NCBI GenBank assembly: GCA_900539865.1
Contig: UQDS01000001.1
Coordinates: 186,001-250,000, forward strand
Origin: an uncultured Mollicutes bacterium
Lineage (GTDB): Bacteria; Bacillota_I; Bacilli_A; RFN20; CAG-288
Length of the DNA stretch: 64,000 nucleotides
Direction of reading: 5' to 3'
Shown here piece after piece: positions 1-8,216 of the stretch (the stretch's first letter is position 1; the number at the start of each line of letters is the position of its first letter). The position numbers and the translations under genes were made by a program. Under the pieces are notes generated by a model, which was not told where the DNA came from, did not search any database, and saw nothing but the letters and a program-made list of their open reading frames with translations.

Positions 1-181
1 TTTTAATCATATCCGCTTCATGCTCAATCGTGTGAATACGCTCTTTGATTTCGAAAAGTTTTTCACCATCGAACGATTTTAAGCTAAGCGAAAGTTCATC
101 CATGCTTTTTTTCGCATAAGACATAACGGCAACAAAACGTTCAAAGAAATAATCTGGTTTTTTCTTGCTGAATAAAGACAT
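1..181 (-). CDS. PhoU-like/DUF47 family phosphate transport accessory protein, N-terminal part
   Basis: Sixty codons are visible before the window edge. The start ATG lies just beyond the stop of the Pit gene, with a GGAGGAATAA ribosome binding site inside the end of that gene. The visible part begins MSLFSKKKPDYFF and continues as a charged helical stretch (SYAKKSMDELSLSL, IKERIHTIEHEADMIK). The I..IE..AD spacing is typical of PhoU-like DUF47 proteins, which are usually cotranscribed with Pit permeases and thought to modulate them. Family assignment is inferred from this helix and the neighbour. The C-terminal two thirds are outside the window. Confidence 0.75.
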   Translation of the reverse strand, partial: MSLFSKKKPDYFFERFVAVMSYAKKSMDELSLSLKSFDGEKLFEIKERIHTIEHEADMIK

Positions 182-193
182 AATTTATTCCTC

Positions 194-1369
194 CTATACC
201 AAAGCAAAAAAGATATACGCCATGACAAAACCGATCAAAATACAACCGGGGAAAGTAAACACCCAGGTTAAGACCATATCCTTTACGGTGGACCAATTTA
301 CTTTTTTCACACCTTTTGTCAAACCGACACCGACAATGGAGCATGTCTTGACCTGACTTGTTGAGACCGGCCAAGAGAAAATAGATGCCATAAACAAAGC
401 GACAAAAGCGGAAACATCCGTAGCAAATCCTTGATAGGGCTGCAAATCCACCATACCCATGCCAACTTTCTTAATGATGCGATAACCACCGATGGAAGTG
501 CCAATTCCCATCACAAGGGACACTAATATTGGTAACCAAAGAAAGGCGGGTGCGTTTAAGAAGTCCATGCTGAATCCCGGTGTGTTTGGATCGATGAGAG
601 ACAAGCCGGCTTCTGGATAAGCAACTGTGCCTAAAAATAAAGCGAGATAGATAACACCGACAAACTTTAAGCCGTCTTGGGCGCCGTGAATAAAAGCCAT
701 ACCAGCAGCAGCGACACGCTGTCCCCATTTAAAGAAAATCGTCGTTTTATGTCGCACCATCTTTCGACAGATCAATTCAATGACCCAAGTGATGATCATT
801 CCAAGGAGAACACCAACGACAGAGGAGACAACAAAGCCGATTCCGACATTTGTCCAAGAGGAAGCACCCGGATGAACTTGCGTATTACCTTGTGCCATCA
901 TAGCAAAACAAGCGCCAGTCAAACCAGCAATCAAAGCGTGTGATTCTGAGGAAGGAATACCAAAAACCCAGGCTAAAACGCCCCAAGCGACAACGCCGAC
1001 CATACCAGCGGATAAACCGACGAGGGAATTTTTGGCATTTGTAACTTGGGAAGCTGGATCACTCAAGCTACCAAAATCAACAATACCCGAGATTGTCTCA
1101 GCAACCCCAGCAGCAAACAAAGAAAACGTTAAGACACCAAGGAAATTAAATATAGCGGCCATGATGATGGCGCTTTTTGCAGACATTGCACGGGTTGAAA
1201 TACAAGTGGCAACGGAGTTTGGAGCATCTGTCCAACCATTGATAAATACGACACCCAAGGCCAAAAGAATCGTCAAGATTAAAATCGGAGAATGAGAGTT
1301 TCCTAACAATTGGAAGAACTCACCCAACGAAATAGAAGAAGCCGAATCAGACAAATAGTTTAAGACCAT
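194..1369 (-). CDS. pit: PiT family inorganic phosphate permease
   Basis: A 391-residue integral membrane protein expected to import phosphate by cation symport. Both duplicated PiT signatures are visible: FINGWTDAPNSVAT near residue 45 and GAQDGLKFVGV in the second half, each followed by hydrophobic helices. About ten membrane segments can be traced, with a polar loop in the middle containing RKMVRHKTT. The length fits bacterial short PiT proteins. It is followed directly by a PhoU-like gene, the usual partner. The ribosome binding site is weak (AGAGAG). Phosphate is the likely substrate, but sulfate use in related permeases cannot be excluded from sequence. Confidence 0.9.
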   Translation of the reverse strand: MVLNYLSDSASSISLGEFFQLLGNSHSPILILTILLALGVVFINGWTDAPNSVATCISTRAMSAKSAIIMAAIFNFLGVLTFSLFAAGVAETISGIVDFGSLSDPASQVTNAKNSLVGLSAGMVGVVAWGVLAWVFGIPSSESHALIAGLTGACFAMMAQGNTQVHPGASSWTNVGIGFVVSSVVGVLLGMIITWVIELICRKMVRHKTTIFFKWGQRVAAAGMAFIHGAQDGLKFVGVIYLALFLGTVAYPEAGLSLIDPNTPGFSMDFLNAPAFLWLPILVSLVMGIGTSIGGYRIIKKVGMGMVDLQPYQGFATDVSAFVALFMASIFSWPVSTSQVKTCSIVGVGLTKGVKKVNWSTVKDMVLTWVFTFPGCILIGFVMAYIFFALV

Positions 1370-1571
1370 AGTTTGTTTCTCTCTTTTATATTTTCATTTT
1401 ATTCTATAAAAGAATAAGTGAACTTTCGAGTATTTTTTCATTTTCTTTCTCAATCGCTTCCAATCATTGAAAGTGAGATTGTATTAATTTGTTATTTAAT
1501 AATTAAAAAAAATTCATAAATTTATTCGCTTGTTTAGAATTTTATAAAGAAAACAACTTTATTTGAAATAA

Positions 1572-1596
1572 AAAAGGAGGAACGAATCCCCCTTTG
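1572..1596 (-). terminator. Rho-independent terminator after the aconitase X operon
   Basis: Read on the minus strand, AAAGGGGG and CTCCTTT pair across an 8-base loop with one G-U pair, followed by TTTTTT. It lies 16 bases past the stop of the small aconitase X subunit. Confidence 0.7.
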
Positions 1597-1611
1597 TAAT
1601 TATTTAAGATT

Positions 1612-2055
1612 TTAAAGAATAACGACCGTTCCGTCTTCTTTGACTTCTAAGGAATCACCTGTTTTCACAGTGCGAAGAAACTCATCACCGAGATCATCGA
1701 TAGCGATCAAGCCAACGTTGTTCCAAACGTTAGAAAGAATGATGCCTGAGGCAGCTAAAGGATCGATTTTCTTAGAGAAAAGCCAAACTTTTGGAGAAAG
1801 GTTTCGAACTGAAACAGTCTGAATGACCATGCCGCCCGTAGTGGATCCAATCGTTTGAGGTAAACATAAGATCTTACCTGTGATGTTCTTCTTGTAAAGC
1901 TCAGCGTTATTTTGATCGGAAACCAAGACCTTTTTAGCATGAGAATTTAATGCGCTTTTTTGAAAGCTCGCTAAGGTGTTAAAACCTTCATGAGTCACAA
2001 CCGCTTCCCCTTTGAAATTGCCACCGAAGAGGACTCTACCTTTGAATTCTTTCAT
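1612..2055 (-). CDS. Aconitase X small (swivel) subunit, DUF126
   Basis: A 147-residue protein matching the DUF126 swivel domain of aconitase X. The motif GSTTGGMVIQ carries the active-site serine region of this family, preceded by GKILCLP. Its ATG overlaps the stop of the large subunit by 4 bases, so the two are probably translationally coupled. In characterised aconitase X enzymes this domain closes the active site over the large subunit. Bacterial two-subunit members include cis-3-hydroxy-L-proline dehydratases and archaeal members a phosphomevalonate dehydratase; which reaction occurs here is not visible from sequence. Confidence 0.85.
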   Translation of the reverse strand: MKEFKGRVLFGGNFKGEAVVTHEGFNTLASFQKSALNSHAKKVLVSDQNNAELYKKNITGKILCLPQTIGSTTGGMVIQTVSVRNLSPKVWLFSKKIDPLAASGIILSNVWNNVGLIAIDDLGDEFLRTVKTGDSLEVKEDGTVVIL

Positions 2056-3350
2056 TTGGTTTTCTCCTTTCCTGTGATGATGTCAAGGATTTCTGAATCC
2101 TTATAATACCGAGATGATGTATAAGTTCTCAATTTATTAGAGTTTGTAATAACAGGTTTTGTACTGCAAATCGGATTATCCATGTACATCAAAGGACAAA
2201 TATAGCTTAAATGAGCACCCGTCTTTAAAAGGCGAGCATAAGAATCAGTTTCTTTAAAGGCTTTTAAGACTGCAGGAGAGGCTGTGAAAACAGTATCGAC
2301 AACCAATTTCTCACGGTGGAGATCCTTTAAGGCGCTCTCAATTTTATCCGTCCAATCGAGGAGTTGTTTTAAAGTGAGGTGCGGACAACCGATGAAACAC
2401 TTCTTCGGTTTGGCATCTCTCTTTTTCCACATGATCGGATAGTTCTTGTAAACGCGCTCTAACTCGGCGTCGTCGATGATATACGTCTTCGCATCGGAAG
2501 CGATCAGACTTTCAGAAAGCTCTTTTGCCTCAGGAGTAATTTTATCGATATGATACAAACCAACCGCACCATTAGATGCAGTAGCAGCGCCAAAATCTTT
2601 CAAATAGGCGATTGTATCTTCATCCGGAAGATCCTTTAAATAGGCGTCTAATCCAAGGACATAAGGAACTTCTTCCATCACCTTAATACCGATTGCCGAT
2701 CCTAAGATCTGCGCTTCCGGTTTTGTGGTCGTTTTAACAATAACTTTCCAAGTTGCTTTTCTTCCTTCATCCGTTAAAAAGCCAAATTCAGGAACATATC
2801 CTAAGATTGCGCCGATGGTATCAATGATACCGGAATTGCGATTGCAACGAGCGCCTAAGACAGAGTTAGCAAAGACAACTGCTGAAGATTCAGACCAAGA
2901 GAGAATATCTCCTTTCTTGGGAGTATTGGCAACTTCTTTCAAATAACAAGTACATGTGAATCCATCTTCGTCTTTTAAGCCGATCTTTTTCAATTGCACT
3001 TCATAATCCTTCTGCTTGCCGTACATAAATTTCGTGAAGACAAGCTTTTCTAAAGGATTGCAGGAGACATTTTTGAAATCTAAAGGACGCGGGTCCATCG
3101 TAAAACCTTCATCGACCTGACAATTCGCATCGATAAGTTCATCCATCAACGGAAAAACCGGCTTAAGCATAGACAAACCAAAAGAGGTGACAAAATGAGC
3201 TTTATTATGCGTTACCTTTACCAGTCTTCCCGCACCAAAAGTGTCGCCATAGCGAACGATGACTTCCATCATCTTCGCTCTGGTTTCACCTTCTTTACCT
3301 TCAAGTATAGCTCTTTGCTCATCAGTGAGCATCATTTTCGGTTCGTACAT
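2052..3350 (-). CDS. Aconitase X catalytic subunit, DUF521
   Basis: A 432-residue DUF521 protein, about the family's usual length for the separate large subunit. Recognisable elements are LTDEQRAILEG at the N-terminus, GAGRLVKVTHNKAHFVTSFG, ARCNRNSGII, CFIGCPHLTLKQL and the C-terminal NPICSTKPVITNSNKL. The conserved cysteines in the last three are the likely Fe-S or metal ligands. It forms one operon with the small subunit (4-base overlap) and the upstream flavoenzyme (12-base gap). A dehydratase acting on hydroxyproline or a related hydroxy-acid is the best family-based guess. Confidence 0.85.
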   Translation of the reverse strand: MYEPKMMLTDEQRAILEGKEGETRAKMMEVIVRYGDTFGAGRLVKVTHNKAHFVTSFGLSMLKPVFPLMDELIDANCQVDEGFTMDPRPLDFKNVSCNPLEKLVFTKFMYGKQKDYEVQLKKIGLKDEDGFTCTCYLKEVANTPKKGDILSWSESSAVVFANSVLGARCNRNSGIIDTIGAILGYVPEFGFLTDEGRKATWKVIVKTTTKPEAQILGSAIGIKVMEEVPYVLGLDAYLKDLPDEDTIAYLKDFGAATASNGAVGLYHIDKITPEAKELSESLIASDAKTYIIDDAELERVYKNYPIMWKKRDAKPKKCFIGCPHLTLKQLLDWTDKIESALKDLHREKLVVDTVFTASPAVLKAFKETDSYARLLKTGAHLSYICPLMYMDNPICSTKPVITNSNKLRTYTSSRYYKDSEILDIITGKEKTK

Positions 3351-3362
3351 AACGATACCCTC

Positions 3363-5414
3363 TTAAATCTTCATCGCGACATCATAAGCGCGCCAAATGA
3401 CAGAGCGGAGATTACCGATCTTAAGGCAATCACCGACAAGATGGACATGCTTATCTTCTTTCGCTAAAGGCTGAGAGATGTATCCGGCTGAGACAACGAC
3501 AGAATCACAAGGCAAGACTTCTTCCTTGTTTTCTAAATTGACAACAACAATTTCGTTATCTCTGACTTCTTTCAACTCAGTGTTGAGATAGACCGGAATC
3601 TTCTTCCAATCAAAGTATTCGCGTAAGTACATGGAGTTTGCCATGCAAACGCCTTTTTGTTTGATCAAATCATCTTGCATTTCAACGATGAAAGGTTTCT
3701 TTCCTTGGAGATAAAGCTCATAAGCAAGTTCACATCCAGTAAGGCCACCGCCGATAACAGCAACTGTTTCACCAACTTCTTTTCCAGAAAGCATTTCACA
3801 GGCTTCAATTGTTTTATCAAAACCTTTGACAGGAAGTTTTCTCGGAGTAGAGCCAGTGGCAACAATATACTCATCTGCCTTGACATCACTGAGCGCTTTG
3901 ATTTCTGTATTGAGATGAATTTCAACGTTCAACTCTTGCATTTGAAGCTTATACCAAGCCAACAATTCACGAAGCTTGCCCTTAAACTGTGCTTGACCTG
4001 CTTCTACAAAGACACCGCCGAGATGATCGCTCTTTTCATAGATGACCGGTTTATGTCCACGGAGTGCTAAAACACGTGCCGCTTCCATACCGCCGATACC
4101 ACCGCCGATGACAGCAATGGTCTTAGGTTTCTTTGTCTTGACAATGTGATGGATGTTTGTCTGCATGGTCTCAGCGTTGACAGCACAACAAGCCATGTGG
4201 AAAGAATCGTGAAGATCTTGAACGTTAGGATGACCTTTATAGCGGGCCATGGTAAAGCAACCGTTGTGACAGCAGATGCAAGGACGGATATCTTGTTCTC
4301 TTCCTTCCATCATCTTGGTGACCCAAGCGCCATCCGCTAAGAACGGTCTAGCAAAACCAACCGCATCAATCTTATGCTCTTCAATGGCCTTTGCGCCGAC
4401 GCGAGGATTCATTCTACCAGCACAAACAAGCGGAATAGAAACGGAATCACGAATTGCGGCAACGTCTTCGAGGTTGCAGTTTTCCGGCATGTAAATAGGC
4501 GGATGTGCCCAATACCAAGCATCATAAGTACCGTTGTCACAGTTGAGCATGTCATAACCTGCATCCTGAAGATACTTTGCTGCTCTCTTTGCTTCTTCTA
4601 AATCTCTTCCGACTTCTGTGTATTCTTCACCAGGAAGAGCACCTTGACGGCAACCCTTTGTCTTACTGAGAACAGAGAATCTCAAGGAGACAGGGAAATC
4701 TTTGCCACAAGTCTTTTTGATTTCTTGAACAATTTCTACCGGGAAACGATAACGGTTTTCAAAGGAACCACCGTATTGATCGGTTCTCTTATTGACATAT
4801 TTTAAAGTAAATTGATCTAAAAGATATCCTTCATGGACAGCATGGATTTCAACGCCATCAACTCCAGCATCTTTTAATAACTTGGCAGTCTTACCAAAAG
4901 AGGTTACAAATTGTTGAATCTCTTTGATTGTCATCTCACGGCTAGGAAGTTTATCCGACCAAACGTTGGTGCTTTCAGAAGCAGATGCGCAGATCTTAGA
5001 TAAATCCATGAAGGGTTTTGCCATGGTGCGAACGACAGGGTTTTTATAAACCATTTCCATCTGTTCGGTGACAGCAAAGCTTCTTCCAAAACCAGCAGTA
5101 AGCTGAATGAACATCTTAGCGCCGTATTTATGGATCTCATCCATAAATTCCTTCAAAGGCTTATACATGCTCTTTTTGCGGTGGAGCCACTGACCTAAGA
5201 ACGGGTTATAGACTGGCTGAATACCAGGGAGAATGAGGCCGACGTTGTTCTTTGCCTTATCCATCAAAAATTTGGCAGCTTCTTTATCAAAGTGGTTAAT
5301 TTCCATCCAACCGAAAAGAGAAGTGCCACCCATGGAAGTCATGACGATTCTATTCTTGATTTCACAGTTACCGATCTTCCAAGGAGTAAATAATGTTTCT
5401 AATTCTTTATCCAT
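3363..5414 (-). CDS. Old-Yellow-Enzyme-type Fe-S flavin oxidoreductase (2,4-dienoyl-CoA/2-enoate reductase-like)
   Basis: A 683-residue three-part enzyme. Residues 1-370 form an FMN TIM barrel (LFTPWKIGNCEIKNRIVMTSM, with HAVHEGYLLDQFTLKYVNKR as the family HxxxGYLxxxF segment). A cysteine cluster near residues 377-384 (CICCHNGC) with later cysteines should bind a 4Fe-4S cluster. The C-terminal half has FAD (VIGGGIGGMEAARVLA, about residue 430) and NAD (VIGGGLTGCELAYEL, about 550) dinucleotide folds. The family includes 2,4-dienoyl-CoA reductase, 2-enoate reductase, BaiCD/BaiH and amine dehydrogenases; substrate is undetermined. An AAAGGA site precedes the ATG. It is first in the aconitase X operon, suggesting a shared pathway. 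Confidence 0.85.
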   Translation of the reverse strand: MDKELETLFTPWKIGNCEIKNRIVMTSMGGTSLFGWMEINHFDKEAAKFLMDKAKNNVGLILPGIQPVYNPFLGQWLHRKKSMYKPLKEFMDEIHKYGAKMFIQLTAGFGRSFAVTEQMEMVYKNPVVRTMAKPFMDLSKICASASESTNVWSDKLPSREMTIKEIQQFVTSFGKTAKLLKDAGVDGVEIHAVHEGYLLDQFTLKYVNKRTDQYGGSFENRYRFPVEIVQEIKKTCGKDFPVSLRFSVLSKTKGCRQGALPGEEYTEVGRDLEEAKRAAKYLQDAGYDMLNCDNGTYDAWYWAHPPIYMPENCNLEDVAAIRDSVSIPLVCAGRMNPRVGAKAIEEHKIDAVGFARPFLADGAWVTKMMEGREQDIRPCICCHNGCFTMARYKGHPNVQDLHDSFHMACCAVNAETMQTNIHHIVKTKKPKTIAVIGGGIGGMEAARVLALRGHKPVIYEKSDHLGGVFVEAGQAQFKGKLRELLAWYKLQMQELNVEIHLNTEIKALSDVKADEYIVATGSTPRKLPVKGFDKTIEACEMLSGKEVGETVAVIGGGLTGCELAYELYLQGKKPFIVEMQDDLIKQKGVCMANSMYLREYFDWKKIPVYLNTELKEVRDNEIVVVNLENKEEVLPCDSVVVSAGYISQPLAKEDKHVHLVGDCLKIGNLRSVIWRAYDVAMKI

Positions 5415-5710
5415 AATAAAGATATCCTTTCGTTTGGAATATTTTACACTTTTTCTATAGTTAAATCAAAAAATGTTTCGTGTTTTTTACTGCTGTTATC
5501 CATAAACAGGTAAATGTGTAACAAACGAAACTTTAAGTGACGTGTTTCATACGATTTTTTGATTATAAAAATGCTTTAATGGATGATTTGAGACATTATA
5601 GAGTTTTTGTTTCAATCCTTTAAATCGGATGATTTATATATTTTTTTATATAGAAATACATAAAAAATAAGGATCAAAAAGATTCTTATTTTTGACGATT
5701 TTCATTTTTA
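5415..5710. other. AT-rich intergenic region
   Basis: No coding frame is convincing. It should hold the promoter of the flavoenzyme/aconitase X operon. A spaced inverted repeat GAAAC-N12-GTTTC near 5527-5548 is the only structured element seen; its role is unknown. Confidence 0.4.
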
Positions 5711-5747
5711 ATAAAAAAAATACCCGGTTATCCGGATATCATTTTTT
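5711..5747 (-). terminator. Terminator of the tRNA-Asn/tRNA-Glu unit
   Basis: ATACCCGG and CCGGATAT pair across TTAT with one mismatch. A-runs and T-runs flank both sides, so it could work in both directions; on the minus strand it ends the tRNA transcript. Confidence 0.65.
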
Positions 5748-5750
5748 TAA

Positions 5751-5826
5751 TGGTGACCTGGACGGGGTTTGAACCCGTGAATGCATCCTTGAAAGGGATG
5801 TGAGTTAACCACTTCTCCACCAGGCC
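5751..5826 (-). tRNA. tRNA-Glu (anticodon UUC)
   Basis: A 76-nt cloverleaf including an encoded CCA. The acceptor stem GGCCTGG/CCAGGTC pairs fully with one G-U. The anticodon arm CATCC-CTTTCAA-GGATG gives UUC, and the T arm is ACGGG-TTCAAAC-CCCGT. Confidence 0.95.
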
Positions 5827-5835
5827 ATATATCAA

Positions 5836-5911
5836 TGGCGCCTTCTGTAGGGCTCGGACCTACGACCTACCGGTTAACAGCCGGTTGCTCTACCAACTGA
5901 GCTAAGAAGGC
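5836..5911 (-). tRNA. tRNA-Asn (anticodon GUU)
   Basis: A 76-nt cloverleaf with encoded CCA. The acceptor stem is GCCTTCT/AGAAGGC with discriminator G, and the anticodon arm ACCGG-CTGTTAA-CCGGT reads AAC/AAU. It sits 9 bases upstream of tRNA-Glu, and the two are probably cotranscribed. Confidence 0.95.
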
Positions 5912-5968
5912 ACGCTAGATAAATATACCATCTTCCTTTTAGGAATGCAATACTATTTTGATATATTT

Positions 5969-6211
5969 TTAGGAACTTTTCTTTTCGATCAAATCCTTGA
6001 CGTCTTTGATTGTTTCAATCGAAAGCATTTCATCCTGTGTAACTTCGGGAAGATCAAACTCTGTTTCGATATTGATAACCAATTCCGCTTTGTCTAAAGA
6101 GTCGAGACCGAGCTCTTCTAATTTGGTTTCCGGAGTAAGGCTATTGATATCGAATGTTTTTTTCTTAATTTGCTGATTGAGAATCTCCTTAAGCTTTTCA
6201 TAGATATCCAT
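5969..6211 (-). CDS. acpP: Acyl carrier protein
   Basis: An 80-residue acidic helical protein with the phosphopantetheine attachment motif LGLDSLDKAEL; the serine is near residue 37. It carries growing acyl chains in fatty acid synthesis and in phospholipid and lipid A-like acyl transfer. The ATG at 6211 is chosen because GGAAAGGA lies just upstream; a longer reading would begin with TTG inside that ribosome binding site. It stands alone here, separated from any fab genes, and is divergent from the next gene. Confidence 0.92.
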   Translation of the reverse strand: MDIYEKLKEILNQQIKKKTFDINSLTPETKLEELGLDSLDKAELVINIETEFDLPEVTQDEMLSIETIKDVKDLIEKKSS

Positions 6212-6233
6212 ACGAATAAGTGTCCTTTCCAAA

Positions 6234-6246
6234 TGGCGTTACGCCA
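6234..6246. promoter_or_regulatory. Short inverted repeat in the acpP leader
   Basis: TGGCGTTACGCCA is a perfect 13-base palindrome around its central base, just upstream of the acpP ribosome binding site. It could be an operator or an RNA hairpin affecting acpP. It does not match the FapR consensus I know. Confidence 0.3.
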
Positions 6247-6296
6247 CCTTTCTTTTCAATACTATAATATAAACCGCATCAAATTGCTATCTTTAA

Positions 6297-6326
6297 TTGA
6301 TATCTTTCCCCGAGAAAATATATAAT
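6297..6326 (+). promoter_or_regulatory. Sigma-A type promoter for the EAL-like gene and proS
   Basis: TTGATA and TATAAT are separated by 18 bases, with the start codon 28 bases past the -10 element. Confidence 0.65.
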
Positions 6327-6354
6327 ATATCAGGTAATTTATCACTATATAAAT

Positions 6355-8214
6355 ATGTATGCTTATAAATATTATCTAGCAAGACTACTTACCAGCACAA
6401 ATAACGATGCTACCTTTCATCAAAAAATGATTCCTGCTTATATCGCCCTTGGAATCCTTATGGTCATTGCTCTCATCGTCAGCCTCTACTTTGCGTTTCG
6501 CAAAGATAATTTTGAGGAAATTCAAAAAAAGAAAAATAGCGTTTTTAATGTGCGTGTCTATACTTACGATTATGCAAGAGAGCGTTTCTACAGTTTTGAC
6601 CGCATGAACCTTCGCAACAAAAAAGAGTATGACAAAGAAAGTTTCTACAATCAATTTGTCCGCTCAGACGTGATGCGAATTGAAAATTGGCTCAACAGTA
6701 TCATCAATGAAAAAGATGCTCCGGAAGTCTTGCAAGTTGTGGCAATTATCAACAAGGGAAAGAAAAACATTTCTTCTCTTCTCAATTTCACATCGATCAA
6801 CAGGGAACAACAAGTGGTTCATTTTGAAAGCCAATTTATCCCTTATATGAGAACTTATCGCACGCGTAAATCTAGGGAAAAGAAACTTTTCCACAAATAC
6901 ACCTTACGCAATTTAGATGAATGTGCAAAATTCTTGAGTACTACCGACGCTGATGTCTTAGGTTCCATTGTTTATTATTCTGTCTACTCTTCTAGAAAAA
7001 CATTGACCGATGCAGAAAAGCAAACATTGAAACAAACGCAAGAAAGTGTCTATAACCTTTTGGGAAATTATCTTTGTAAAACAAGAAAAATCTATCGTGT
7101 CAACGATTCTGATTCTATTGTCATCGACTTGACTTGTTTGAGTAAACTCATGGCGATGAACGTGACTGTCTCTATTCAAAAAGTAATTCAACAACTTTTG
7201 AACAAAAGCACAGAAGATTTAGGAATCGATGTCGCAATCGGCATCTCTATCGGTACCTTCTACCACGGCGATCTCTCCCTTGGTATCAAACAAAGCAAAA
7301 AGATGGTAGATGCAATCATCGGAGGTATGTCAAAAAACAGTCAAGTTCTCCTCTATGATGAAATGCTCTTCACCAATTATGAACTCAACAAGATGCAAAA
7401 AGATGAAACGAGAGCGCTGATTAAAAACGCGACATTTAGACTCTACTTTACGCCGACAGTCAATTTGGAAAACGGCAGCCAATCCATGCATCTTCTCAAA
7501 ATTTTACCTTATGGTACAAGCGCTACTTCGATGAACGATGTCTTGATGACTTCCTGCAACATCAAAAATGGTCCTATCACCATTTTCGGAAAGATCTTGA
7601 AAAAAGCGATCGCCGAGGCTAAGAAACAAAATACTCGCGTCCCGATTGCAATCGAAATTCCTTATTCGATGTTCCATCACTTCTACAAAGTCTACCAGAC
7701 AAGCAAAGCAAATATCGATTGGATTGTTTGCTTGAGAGAAACGAGTCTAGCAGCTAGTCATGACGATCAAAATGTCATGATGAAAAAAATACGCGATTTC
7801 AAGAGTGTCGGCGGCCAGGTGGCCTTGATTGTCGACAATATCAACCTCACCTTAAGAAGCCGTATCTTAAAACTTCTTAACTATATACTCATTCCAAATG
7901 TCTTTACTTGTAAAGCCAAAGATAGCGATCAAGCAAAAAACGATCTACGTATGATTCTCTCTGCCTATTCCAGCTATCATATTCCCTTTGTCTTTTATGG
8001 ATTAGAGCACATCGATGATATTGAGACCGGTATCATCAACGGCGGAAGTATCTTCCAATGTGATGAACTTGCTCTTCCCTCTTCGAAATTAGAAAAGATT
8101 CCTCTTGAGACGATTGAATATTTATTAAAGGATGCAGAAAAACTTGCACCAAAAAGAATTCAATCTGATTTAATAGAAAAAGCCAAACAGAAAAACAACA
8201 CAAGGAGTAAATAA
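6355..8214 (+). CDS. Membrane-anchored degenerate GGDEF/EAL-like protein
   Basis: A 619-residue protein with one membrane helix (residues 27-46, IPAYIALGILMVIALIVSL) and a large cytoplasmic part. The middle (about 290-330, IGISIGTFYHGDLSLGIKQS) resembles the end of a GGDEF domain without the GGDEF motif. The C-terminal 250 residues follow the layout of an EAL domain: FRLYFTPTVNLENGS where QPI and EAL would be, VALIVDNINLTLRSRILKLL where DDFG is expected, and a late FVFYGLEHIDDIETGIINGG resembling AEGVE. The catalytic EAL and DDFG acidic residues are missing, so it is unlikely to cut c-di-GMP. It may bind a nucleotide or a partner. Its stop lies 2 bases before proS, implying co-expression. The fold assignment is inferred by eye. 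Confidence 0.55.
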   Translation: MYAYKYYLARLLTSTNNDATFHQKMIPAYIALGILMVIALIVSLYFAFRKDNFEEIQKKKNSVFNVRVYTYDYARERFYSFDRMNLRNKKEYDKESFYNQFVRSDVMRIENWLNSIINEKDAPEVLQVVAIINKGKKNISSLLNFTSINREQQVVHFESQFIPYMRTYRTRKSREKKLFHKYTLRNLDECAKFLSTTDADVLGSIVYYSVYSSRKTLTDAEKQTLKQTQESVYNLLGNYLCKTRKIYRVNDSDSIVIDLTCLSKLMAMNVTVSIQKVIQQLLNKSTEDLGIDVAIGISIGTFYHGDLSLGIKQSKKMVDAIIGGMSKNSQVLLYDEMLFTNYELNKMQKDETRALIKNATFRLYFTPTVNLENGSQSMHLLKILPYGTSATSMNDVLMTSCNIKNGPITIFGKILKKAIAEAKKQNTRVPIAIEIPYSMFHHFYKVYQTSKANIDWIVCLRETSLAASHDDQNVMMKKIRDFKSVGGQVALIVDNINLTLRSRILKLLNYILIPNVFTCKAKDSDQAKNDLRMILSAYSSYHIPFVFYGLEHIDDIETGIINGGSIFQCDELALPSSKLEKIPLETIEYLLKDAEKLAPKRIQSDLIEKAKQKNNTRSK

Positions 8215-8216
8215 AT

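Noticed and set aside
3657..4070. Plus-strand frame of 137 codons inside the flavoenzyme gene
   Set aside because: Antisense shadow of a well-supported gene.
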